NCBI RefSeq assembly: GCF_002953255.1
Contig: NZ_CP026498.1
Location: 8,870,506-8,934,505, forward strand
DNA from: Streptomyces sp. CB01881
GTDB lineage: Bacteria > Actinomycetota > Actinomycetes > Streptomycetales > Streptomycetaceae
Direction of reading: 5' to 3'
Length of the DNA: 64,000 nt
Shown piece by piece: positions 58,010 to 64,000 of this stretch. The notes under the pieces were generated by a model, which was not told the origin of the DNA, ran no database searches, and saw only the letters and a program-made list of their open reading frames with translations. The position numbers and the translations under genes were made by a program. Numbering within the stretch: the stretch's first letter is position 1; each line of letters opens with the position of its first letter.

Positions 58010-59268
58010 GGTCGGTTCCATTCGTTGCGGAAACGGTCCGCCCACTCTCGCGCACTGGGGGTGGTCGCGGAAAGGGTCAACAGCTCGCGGTGAAAGTCGC
58101 CCAGGGCTGTCCGGACCCGGCCCGATAGAGCGGCACCGCCCATCAAGTCGATGACGCTTGTAGCGGTGTGCGCGGCAAGCGCAGCGTCACCCTGGCGGAC
58201 CTGCGCGAGTGCAAGTCGAGCTGTGGCCAGTGCGCGATTGCGGCGAAACTGCTCCGGCAACGTGCCCAACGCCCGGTGCGACGCACCCTCGGCCTGTTCA
58301 GCGTTACCAAGCCGTTCGTAGACGATAGCCGTCAACACGTGTAGCTCCGCGGGACCGTAGAACGCTACCCAGGACGGCCGAGGTTGGTCCGTCGTCCGTT
58401 CTAGCGCCTCGCCGGCGAACCCAATCGACCGCAAGGCGGCCTGACGATCTCCGAGGTTTGCTAGCGACACCGCCACCCGTGCGTGCGCCAGGGACGCGAA
58501 CAGCGGGTCGCGGCGGGTGGTTCGGCTTGCCTGGGCTGCCCGCGCGGCCGCTACCGCATCGCCATACCGCTTCTGACTGTTGCCGAGGATCGCAATCGAG
58601 TTCCACACCCGAAGTTGGGCAGTTGAGTCCCGCGCGAGACCGGCCAGTGTCGCGCACCGGTCTAGGTGTTGCCGGGCTTGGTCGAACGCGCGGCTATCAA
58701 TGCACGACCAAGCAGCGGTAGCGGTGTAAGCGGCAGCAACACCGAACAGGCGCTGACGTACGCGTTCGCTCGCGGTGCCGTTCTGTTGCAAGTCGATAGC
58801 TTGCTGAGCGCCCGCGAGTGCAGCGCGTTCAAGTGCGACGTGTCCGCCTTGGTGGTCGTCCAAGGCATCCAGAGTCTGAAGCCCGGCGTTCGCTCGCTCA
58901 ACGTCAGCAAGTCCAACGGTGCGACGACTGGCGAGCATCGGAGCAACCACCGCCGCAACAGCGGGCGGTCCGGCGGTGATGAAGGTACGGCGTCGCACAG
59001 GTTCCTCCGGCGGCGACGCGGGGCGCTGGCCCCGGGGGGTGAAGCCGAGTTGTTCGGCCGGGCAGTCGAATACTGCCTCTAACCCTGCCCGCTGCTTGGC
59101 GTTCGGCCACCCGGTCTTACCCGCCACCCAGTTGTGCACCGTGCGTTCGTTGCAGGTTCCGTACTGCCCCGACACGGACTCTGTGTGCTCGTTGATCCGG
59201 TGGGCTAACTCGGCGTGACTGATGCCCAGCTCTGCGATGGCCTGGCGGAGCGCGATGTTATCTCCCAC
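58006..59268 (-). CDS. XRE-TPR regulator with TTA codon
   Basis: This is a 420-residue regulator. Residues about 1-75 are an XRE-type DNA-binding domain (ALRQAIAELGISHAELAHRINEH; NERTVHNWVAGKTGWPNAKQRAGLEAVF). A Thr-Ala-Pro linker (residues about 75-110) leads to about 300 residues of TPR-like helices (AAWSCIDSRAFDQARQHLDRCATLAGLARD; AELHVLTAIVYERLGNAEQAEGASHRAL). It resembles the peptide-sensing XRE-TPR regulators of actinomycetes. Codon 21 (59206-59208) is TTA, so bldA dependent. It is divergent from the small genes starting at 59508 and probably regulates them. Confidence 0.85.
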   Translation of the reverse strand: MGDNIALRQAIAELGISHAELAHRINEHTESVSGQYGTCNERTVHNWVAGKTGWPNAKQRAGLEAVFDCPAEQLGFTPRGQRPASPPEEPVRRRTFITAGPPAVAAVVAPMLASRRTVGLADVERANAGLQTLDALDDHQGGHVALERAALAGAQQAIDLQQNGTASERVRQRLFGVAAAYTATAAWSCIDSRAFDQARQHLDRCATLAGLARDSTAQLRVWNSIAILGNSQKRYGDAVAAARAAQASRTTRRDPLFASLAHARVAVSLANLGDRQAALRSIGFAGEALERTTDQPRPSWVAFYGPAELHVLTAIVYERLGNAEQAEGASHRALGTLPEQFRRNRALATARLALAQVRQGDAALAAHTATSVIDLMGGAALSGRVRTALGDFHRELLTLSATTPSAREWADRFRNEWNRP

Positions 59269-59507
59269 GTGCTCACCGTAGCGCCGAGGTTACCGGCCGT
59301 GCAGACCAACGAGTAAAGGGACCTTCAAAACTTCCGGTGCGTGGCAGGCAAATGGTCGTGAGTTCTTCCTCACGGCGCCCCGCTCGGCAGTCGTTCACTG
59401 GTTAGGCCCACCGCGGAGCAGTCACCTGCGGCTCATCGGTCGGCCGACAAGTAGCCCATGCGAAGCCGATATGACTGGCGCTCAGTGACCAAAGAGGATG
59501 TTGAACC
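59269..59507. other. Divergent promoter region of the XRE-TPR gene and the small-gene run
   Basis: This is 239 bp of lower-GC sequence. I see no clear promoter boxes or large repeats; it should hold promoters in both directions. Nothing coding. Confidence 0.4.
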
Positions 59508-59993
59508 ATGGCTGAGTCGCATCTCTCCCGCATTGCCCGGGAGCAGCAGCGAGAGGCGGACGAAGCGCGCGCCGAGATCCGGGAGGCGGCCGAGGAAGCC
59601 GGGTGCCCGCTCCCGGATCTCGCCGTGGAACCGGCGGATCCGCTAACCGGGGTGGCGCGGGTTGACCTCGGGATGGTTGAACCGAGGACGGCTGCCCGCC
59701 TCGCCGAGGTCATCCGGGCCGGGGTCGACGCCCTCGCCGCCGAGGACCGGCCCGAGGGCGTGGTGACGCACCTCTGGCCTCCAGCTGTCGGCGACCTGTT
59801 GGTGGACGTCGTACGGGACCTAGTCGGCGAGTTCCGCGGCAAGGACGACACGGGACGGTGGCTGCTCGTCCCGCCGGCTGGTGGCGAGCCATGGCGTGCG
59901 GACCCCGAGGCCGTTCGGGTGGCGGGCCCGATGGACCAAGTCCGGGCCGATTCCGCCCGAGCAACTGCGCGCAGTAATAAGAGAGTTGGGTAG
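59508..59993 (+). CDS. Hypothetical protein of the radical SAM locus
   Basis: This is a 161-residue protein of unknown function. It has an acidic helical N-terminus (LSRIAREQQREADEARAEIREAAEEAG), a middle VARVDLGMVEPRTAARLAEVIRAGVDAL and a C-terminal GVVTHLWPPAVGDLLVDVVRDLVGEF. GAGG precedes ATG 59508. Its stop is directly followed by the next ATG (TAGATG), suggesting translational coupling within the run 59508-60891. No domain is recognised. Confidence 0.65.
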   Translation: MAESHLSRIAREQQREADEARAEIREAAEEAGCPLPDLAVEPADPLTGVARVDLGMVEPRTAARLAEVIRAGVDALAAEDRPEGVVTHLWPPAVGDLLVDVVRDLVGEFRGKDDTGRWLLVPPAGGEPWRADPEAVRVAGPMDQVRADSARATARSNKRVG

Positions 59994-60281
59994 ATGAGCC
60001 TAGGAACCCTGCCGCGCCGCGAGATTGGGGTCCGTCGGATCTTCCGGTTCCTTAACTGGACGATTCGGCAGGATCACGACCGCAAGGCGGTGCACCTGTT
60101 CTACTGCGAGGGCGAGGAAGAGGACGGCACTCGATGCCGGGCCGATTCCGGCGAGCTGACCGACCTTGAAGCCGCCCGAGAGTGGACGTTCACCCATCTC
60201 AAGGAACGCCAGGATCACCGGAGCTTCGGGCAGCTCGCCTACGTGCCAATGGAGATGGTCCCCGAACAGGCGCCGGAATGA
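59994..60281 (+). CDS. Small DUF7848-like protein
   Basis: This is a 95-residue protein with a beta-start and two cysteines in a zinc-like arrangement (LFYCEGEEEDGTRCRADSG), then LEAAREWTFTHLKERQDHRSFGQLAYVPM. The size, the Cys pair and the TxEH-like WTFTHLKE stretch fit the small DUF7848-type proteins common in streptomycete accessory regions. Function is unknown. Stop and start overlap the next gene (AATGATG). Confidence 0.65.
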   Translation: MSLGTLPRREIGVRRIFRFLNWTIRQDHDRKAVHLFYCEGEEEDGTRCRADSGELTDLEAAREWTFTHLKERQDHRSFGQLAYVPMEMVPEQAPE

Positions 60282-60535
60282 TGCGCTTACGCCGAGCACA
60301 GATCCTCGCGGGTGCGGTGGTCGTCCTGGTGGCAGTTACGGCCGCTTCCGTTGTCCTGGTGGCGGTCAACCCCGAGCCGGCGGGCTACCGGCGCGCGCTG
60401 TTCTGTTGGGTGCTGGTCCTGGTGCTTATGGTCGGGGTGCCCATCGGGGCCGATCTCGCAGACTGGTTGACCCGGCGGGGACGGCTACGGATCAACGTCC
60501 GCCACGTCTCCGGCCCGCGAGAGGACCAGCCGTGA
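60278..60535 (+). CDS. Small two-span membrane protein with TTA codon 4
   Basis: This is an 85-residue protein with two hydrophobic segments (ILAGAVVVLVAVTAASVVLVAV and RALFCWVLVLVLMVGVPIGADLADWL) and a basic C-terminus (RRGRLRINVRHVSGPREDQP). The fourth codon (60287-60289) is TTA, placing translation under the bldA tRNA. It overlaps both neighbours, so this is a tightly coupled gene. Function is unknown. Confidence 0.65.
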   Translation: MMRLRRAQILAGAVVVLVAVTAASVVLVAVNPEPAGYRRALFCWVLVLVLMVGVPIGADLADWLTRRGRLRINVRHVSGPREDQP

Positions 60536-60891
60536 CCATGACGACCATGGCCCCTGCCGTGCTGTCCGAGGTGGCCGCGGCAGCCCTGCCGACTCCGCCC
60601 CGAGAGCACGACGGTAACCAGTGGGTCACTGGTGATTGCTGGCTCTACTGCCGCCGTACATCGGTGCCGGTGCTGTGGCTCGGCCCTGTTACTGCTGCGG
60701 GCGGGATCTGCGCGCCGCTGGTTGCCTGCGCGGACTGCATTGCTGAGCTTCACCGGCGAGCGGTAAAAGCGGTGATCAGCCGTGACGCACCCGCGCCCGT
60801 TCGACGTGGCAGCGCTCGGCATGCCAGACGCCGATGGCGCGCGCCGTGGGTGCCGTGGGCCCGTCTTCCCGCGGTCGAGCCCGCCCCCTAG
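60532..60891 (+). CDS. Small Cys-rich hypothetical protein
   Basis: This is a 119-residue protein. Cysteines cluster in GDCWLYCRRTSVPV and GGICAPLVACADCIAELHRR, suggesting a zinc site of at least four Cys. The C-terminus is basic (APVRRGSARHARRRWRAPW). GTG 60532 overlaps the previous stop (GTGA); ATG 60538 and 60547 also are possible starts. Function is unknown. It ends the coupled run and is followed within 5 nt by a hairpin. Confidence 0.6.
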   Translation: MTMTTMAPAVLSEVAAAALPTPPREHDGNQWVTGDCWLYCRRTSVPVLWLGPVTAAGGICAPLVACADCIAELHRRAVKAVISRDAPAPVRRGSARHARRRWRAPWVPWARLPAVEPAP

Positions 60892-60895
60892 ACCG

Positions 60896-60947
60896 CCCGC
60901 TCTGGTGTCCCATCCATGAGGCTCCCCCACCCATGGACCAGAGCGGG
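60896..60947 (+). terminator. Hairpin after the small-gene run
   Basis: CCCGCTCTGGT (60896-60906) pairs exactly with ACCAGAGCGGG (60937-60947), enclosing a 30-nt loop with a small internal pairing. It begins five bases after the stop codon of the Cys-rich gene, consistent with termination before the radical SAM gene. Confidence 0.6.
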
Positions 60948-61177
60948 CCCGAATCTCCCGTCCCGGACTTTGGTTGAGATCCATTCCGTCCGGGGCGGGG
61001 CTCCACCCCTGCCGACAGGCAGGTGATCGCTGCACAACGGCGTGCAGCAGCGCTGTTCCCCGGTGGGGAGTTCGCAACCGGCGCACGGCCATCCGCCAGA
61101 CGTGGACGGGTGCACCGGCACCGGTCCCGCCCCGCCCGGCCGACGGGATGCCCCGCGAGGGGTGAGGAACAGCGGAC

Positions 61178-61220
61178 GGTCCGCCCTGGTCGCCACACGG
61201 AAGGATGACCAGGGCGGACC
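61178..61220 (+). promoter_or_regulatory. 14-bp perfect hairpin just upstream of the radical SAM gene
   Basis: GGTCCGCCCTGGTC (61178-61191) pairs exactly with GACCAGGGCGGACC (61207-61220) across a 15-nt loop, ending 35 bp before ATG 61256. It is too close to the gene to be only a terminator of upstream transcription; it may be an attenuator, or the DNA arms may be an operator. Confidence 0.6.
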
Positions 61221-61255
61221 AATCTTCGGCAACGACCAGTGAGAGGGAACGCCCC

Positions 61256-62329
61256 ATGACCGCGATCATGGAACCGCCCGTCAGTGCAGGACTCGCAATA
61301 CCGCACATGATCGAGCTGGAGATCACCGGAAAGTGCCAACTCCAGTGTGCGCACTGCCTGTCCGACTCGGCGCCGAGTGTTCCGCACGGCGTGATGAAGC
61401 TCGCCGACTGGTACGGAGTGATTGACCAGGCCGCCGAACTCGGCATCGGAAAGGTGCAGTTGATCGGTGGCGAGCCGACCACCTTCCCCGGGTGGGCCGA
61501 TCTGGTCGACCACGCTCTGAGCCGGGGTCGCGCGGTCGAGGTGTTCACCAACCTGTTTCACGTGTCCGCCAAGGGGTGGGCCGTGTTCGAGCGCCCCGGC
61601 GTCAGCCTCGCCACGTCGTACTACTCGCCGAATCCCGGTGAGCACGACCGCGTGACGCTGGTCTCCGGCAGCCACGAACGAACCCGGGCCAACATCGCGG
61701 AAGCGGTGCGGCGCGGTATCCCGATCCGTGCCGGAGTTGTGGGCGTCCATGACGGACAGCTCGAACAGCTTGCGGTTGAGGAACTGCGCGCCCTCGGCGT
61801 CCAACACGTCACGCTCGACTATGCCCGTGGCGTCGGACGGGCAGCAAAGTCGACGCCCACGGTCGGCGAACTGTGCGGAAACTGTGGCCGTGGCCGGCTC
61901 GCAGTCATGCCGGACGGCTCGGTGTCCCCGTGCGTGCTCGGCAGGTGGATGAAGCCCGGACACGCGAAGCAACCCGGGGGAATTCGGGCGGTGCTTGACA
62001 GCCCCGAATGGGCCGCCGTGGTGGCGAGCATCCCTGAACGCCGACCGGCCACCCTCGGGGGCTGTCCGCCGAACGACTCGAACGACTGCTCTCCGGCCAA
62101 CTCCCCGGCCTGTAACCCCGCGTACGGGTTCGCCCCGGCATCCCTCGGGGGCTGCCCGCCGAACGACTCGAACGACTGCTCACCTGCCAACACCCCGGCC
62201 TGTAACCCGGCGTACGGTGTCGCTCCCGTTGCCGTGGCGCTCGGGGGTTGCCCGCCGAACGACAGTCAGACTTGCAACCCGGCAAACCCCGCCCCGTGCA
62301 ACCCTGTTTTCGGCGTCTCCGAGCTGTAG
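61256..62329 (+). CDS. Radical SAM enzyme with triplicated Cys/Asp-rich C-terminal repeat
   Basis: This is a 357-residue protein. The radical SAM cluster is C27-x3-C31-x2-C34 (GKCQLQCAHC), with LIGGEPTTFPG as the SAM-binding GGEP motif. A SPASM/twitch-like auxiliary site is GELCGNCGRGRLAVMPDGS followed by VSPCVLGRW. From residue 267 on there are three repeats of about 30 residues, each starting LGGCPPNDS and holding three Cys spaced eight apart. I know no characterised member. The repeats resemble a peptide substrate fused to its maturase; this is inference. GAGAGGG lies nine bases before ATG 61256; ATG 61205 is in frame but lies in the hairpin. The downstream methyltransferase follows 12 nt after the stop. 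Confidence 0.85.
   Translation: MTAIMEPPVSAGLAIPHMIELEITGKCQLQCAHCLSDSAPSVPHGVMKLADWYGVIDQAAELGIGKVQLIGGEPTTFPGWADLVDHALSRGRAVEVFTNLFHVSAKGWAVFERPGVSLATSYYSPNPGEHDRVTLVSGSHERTRANIAEAVRRGIPIRAGVVGVHDGQLEQLAVEELRALGVQHVTLDYARGVGRAAKSTPTVGELCGNCGRGRLAVMPDGSVSPCVLGRWMKPGHAKQPGGIRAVLDSPEWAAVVASIPERRPATLGGCPPNDSNDCSPANSPACNPAYGFAPASLGGCPPNDSNDCSPANTPACNPAYGVAPVAVALGGCPPNDSQTCNPANPAPCNPVFGVSEL
62054..62326 (+). repeat. Three tandem coding repeats (90, 96, 87 bp)
   Basis: Repeats begin at 62054, 62144 and 62240, each encoding L-G-G-C-P-P-N-D-S and then C-x-P and C-N-P elements with a C-x7-C-x7-C spacing. Repeats 1 and 2 are nearly identical at the DNA level; repeat 3 has diverged (NDSQT and NPAP). 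The last ends at the stop codon. Nine cysteines in all. Confidence 0.92.
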
Positions 62330-62341
62330 GAGAAGGAACCC

Positions 62342-63472
62342 ATGAACTGGGAGCACCACGCCGCCACCCTGGCGGAACGTGTCACAGACCCGGACTCGCG
62401 GTGGCGCGCTGCCGTGGCCAGCACACCCCGACACACCCTGATTCCGAACTGGTGGGAGCAGGGCCCCAACGGATGGACGCTGCACCGAGGCGAGGACGAC
62501 CCGAAGCGGTGGGCGCGCATGGCCTACGGCGCCGAGTCGGCCGTGACCAGCGTGGGCGGACACCATGCGGACCACGGCAAGCCCGACCAGCACCCGACCG
62601 GACTCCCCACGTCGTCCGCCACTCTCGCCGCCCTGGTGGTGAAGATGCTCCGCCACGGGCGCATCGGCCCGGAACACGACGTGCTCGACGTGGGCACCGG
62701 AGCCGGCGGGCTGACCGCCTACCTGTCCCACCGAATCGGCGACCGTCGCGTTACGAGCGTGGACGTGGACCCGTACCTAGTCGACGTGGCCCGGGAACGG
62801 CTTGCCGCCCTCGGACTTAACCCGCGCTTCGCCGCCGTGGACGCGACGGGCCCGCTTCCGGGCGACTTCGACCGCATCGTGTCGACCGTGGGCGTCCGAC
62901 CCGTCCCGGCATCGTGGCTCGCCGCTCTCCGGAAGGGGGGCCGCCTAGTCACCACCATTCGTGACACCGCGCTGATCCTCACAGCGTGGGGAGCCCCGGA
63001 CGGTGGAGCGGTCGGCCACATCGAACGGGACTGGGCCGGGTTCATGGGCACCAGACACGGCGCGAACTACCCGCCCGGACCGGTCGAGCTGTTCAAGACC
63101 GCTCGCGAGTCCGACGGCGAGGTAGTGACCACTGGCCGCTACCCCGTGGCGGACGTACGGGACGGGTGGGAAGTTTGGTCGTTCCTGTCTGTCTCGGTGC
63201 CCGGAATCGAGTACGACTACGAGGAACGGGACGGACTCCGGACCGCCTTCATGGTCCATCCGGATGGGTCATGGGCTCGGGCCAGTGCCACCGGGTTCGG
63301 ACCGCCGACCGTCCACCAGGGCGGCCCCCGCCGGCTCTGGGCCGAGTTGGAGCGCATCCGGACCCGCAGCATGGTCGAGGGCGGACTACCGCTGTACGGA
63401 TGCGACGCCACGGTGACCCCGGACGGGGTGATGCATCTGTCCCGGGGACGGTGGTCGGCCACGGTCGACTGA
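62342..63472 (+). CDS. PIMT-like O-methyltransferase
   Basis: This is a 376-residue SAM-dependent methyltransferase of the protein-L-isoaspartate O-methyltransferase (PIMT) family. Typical features are the N-terminal TPRHTLIPNWWEQG, SVGG...PTGLPTSSATLAALVVKML, the SAM motif VLDVGTGAGGLTAYLSHRIG, SVDVDPYLVDVARERL and VSTVGVRPVPASWL. A C-terminal extension of about 150 residues is shared with methyltransferases of ribosomal-peptide clusters. PIMT-like enzymes in known peptide clusters methylate Asp side chains and lead to aspartimides. Its likely target is an Asp of the neighbouring repeats or a related peptide; this is inference. A strong AGGAG ribosome-binding site precedes ATG 62342. Confidence 0.88.
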   Translation: MNWEHHAATLAERVTDPDSRWRAAVASTPRHTLIPNWWEQGPNGWTLHRGEDDPKRWARMAYGAESAVTSVGGHHADHGKPDQHPTGLPTSSATLAALVVKMLRHGRIGPEHDVLDVGTGAGGLTAYLSHRIGDRRVTSVDVDPYLVDVARERLAALGLNPRFAAVDATGPLPGDFDRIVSTVGVRPVPASWLAALRKGGRLVTTIRDTALILTAWGAPDGGAVGHIERDWAGFMGTRHGANYPPGPVELFKTARESDGEVVTTGRYPVADVRDGWEVWSFLSVSVPGIEYDYEERDGLRTAFMVHPDGSWARASATGFGPPTVHQGGPRRLWAELERIRTRSMVEGGLPLYGCDATVTPDGVMHLSRGRWSATVD

Positions 63473-63547
63473 CGGCGGGCGGTAGCCTCAGACCAGGGCG
63501 CGGGCGCCTAACTCACAGACGATCCAATGCCTACCCGCGCCTCTCGG

Positions 63548-63581
63548 CCCCGTCCCGCTGGTGAACTCCGGCAGGGCGGGG
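63548..63581. terminator. Imperfect hairpin between convergent methyltransferase and GntR genes
   Basis: CCCCGTCCCGC (63548-63558) can pair with GCAGGGCGGGG (63571-63581), one mismatch and one G-U, just before the GntR stop codon. Confidence 0.5.
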
Positions 63582-63812
63582 CTACGTCGTGCGGTCTGCG
63601 ACGAAGCTCCCCATCCCCGTCTCAGTCCGGATCAGCCCATCTTCGCGAAGCGACGCCGTGACCTTCTGAACGGTCGCACGCGCCACGCCGAAGTCTCGTT
63701 CAAGCTGCACCGCCGAAATCAGGTGGCCGGGCGGGTACTCGCCGCTTTCAATCTTGCGGACGATCTCATCGCGGATCTGTCGCCATTTGGGGCGGGTCGG
63801 GTCGAACTCCAT
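63582..63812 (-). CDS. Small GntR-family regulator
   Basis: This is a 76-residue protein consisting only of a GntR winged helix: KWRQIRDEIVRKIESGEYPPGHLISAVQLERDFGVARATVQKVTASLREDGLIRTETGMGSFV. No effector domain is attached, as in the small GntR regulators (KorSA-like) of actinomycete integrative elements and in the YtrA-like type. The ATG at 63810-63812 is used; the frame is open upstream into the divergent promoter. It is divergent from the gene beginning at 63983. Confidence 0.85.
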   Translation of the reverse strand: MEFDPTRPKWRQIRDEIVRKIESGEYPPGHLISAVQLERDFGVARATVQKVTASLREDGLIRTETGMGSFVADRTT

Positions 63813-63849
63813 GTGACGAAGGTAGCCGTCGGCGGTGGCTGACGGGAGT

Positions 63850-63892
63850 CGGGTGCTATAGGGGGCCATGGACAGGGGTAGGGACCCATAGT
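63850..63892. promoter_or_regulatory. Possible GntR operator in divergent region
   Basis: CTATAGGG (63856-63863) and CCCATAG (63885-63891) form an imperfect inverted repeat between the GntR gene and the next plus-strand gene. Position and symmetry suit an operator; confidence is low. Confidence 0.35.
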
Positions 63893-63982
63893 AAGGTCGG
63901 CTCAAAAGAAACCCGGCGACGAAGGCGGCTGGTACCCGCTTGTCCGTCCCGGGGATGGCCCTAGCTTTCTCGGAGCTAAGAC

Positions 63983-64000
63983 ATGACTCAGCTTATCGTC
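63983..64000 (+). CDS. Start of a divergent gene (partial, cut by right edge)
   Basis: ATG 63983 is followed by five sense codons (MTQLIV) to the window end. GGAG stands seven bases upstream of the start, inside a GGAGCTAAGAC leader. The product cannot be identified from six residues. Confidence 0.5.

Larger units (their letters stand above)
60892..61255. other. Leader region of the radical SAM gene
   Basis: This is 364 bp with two hairpins (60896-60947 and 61178-61220) described separately. I found no convincing precursor-peptide gene here: short frames are Arg/Pro-rich and lack ribosome-binding sites. The radical SAM gene itself has GAGAGGG nine bases before its ATG. Confidence 0.5.

Noticed and set aside
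60974..61165. Small frames in the radical SAM leader as separate precursor peptides
   Set aside because: Translations are Arg/Pro-rich, starts lack ribosome-binding sites, and no Cys/Asp motif like that of the enzyme tail is present.

Overview
This is a high-GC actinomycete chromosome segment, almost certainly from the family Streptomycetaceae (Streptomyces or Kitasatospora). The evidence is strong G/C bias at third codon positions, frequent GTG and TTG starts, many ATGA/GTGA stop-start overlaps, leaderless-looking promoters, rare TTA codons confined to a few genes, and actinomycete families such as DUF397/DUF5753 regulators, DUF2637, SpoIIE-type phosphatases and an Ada-AlkA fusion. No rRNA, tRNA, CRISPR array or insertion sequence was seen.

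Layout. 1-4300: assimilatory sulfate reduction operon on the minus strand (leader peptide, sulfite reductase, zinc-ribbon miniprotein, APS reductase, APS kinase, and sulfate adenylyltransferase small subunit cut by the left edge). 4470-11600: YihY-type membrane protein, FtsW/RodA-type protein and CtaG-type protein. The last two are divergent around an array of CTTTGCAAAG palindromes. Then come an RsgA-type GTPase with a small upstream ORF, a YdeI-family gene broken by a nonsense codon, and an ASCH protein. 11900-18450: alkylation repair (Ada-AlkA fusion plus Ogt), GNAT, a MarR/MFS divergent pair and a TetR-SDR operon. 18560-24500: Pth, DUF305, DUF3105, a secreted protein, a PP2C-like repeat protein and a TetR regulator. 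24750-28340: agmatine deiminase and an atypical two-gene urease. 28790-36200: ATP-binding regulators, a SpoIIE-like phosphatase, DUF2637, and an iron-box-controlled FhuF-like protein. 36390-42930: molybdenum cofactor genes, a GlxA-type regulator, an epimerase, an HNH lipoprotein and a lipoprotein peptidase. 43000-52450: GT39 glycosyltransferase, esterase, lipoprotein, MarR pair, isoprenyl transferase, dienelactone hydrolase and a secreted serine protease.

The right-hand 11.5 kb (about 52.5-64 kb) looks accessory: lower GC by eye, TTA codons, and many small unknown genes. It holds a three-gene cassette resembling type VII secretion substrates (52786-56257), an XRE/DUF397 pair, a GNAT, an XRE-TPR regulator, and a plus-strand run of small translationally coupled genes. 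That run leads to a radical SAM enzyme (61256-62329) and a PIMT-like methyltransferase (62342-63472). The radical SAM protein ends in three near-identical repeats of about 30 residues, each with three cysteines spaced eight residues apart and a Pro-Pro-Asn-Asp-Ser motif. This looks like a modification substrate fused to its own maturase and is my best candidate for an undescribed system. A small GntR regulator and the first six codons of a divergent gene close the window.

Other points of interest are the palindrome array with 21-bp phasing, the sulfur-operon leader peptide, a CX4C variant of the APS reductase cluster motif, a urease without the usual flap cysteine, and several short degenerate tandem repeats between genes. 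Functions are inferred from sequence patterns by eye; no database search was run.
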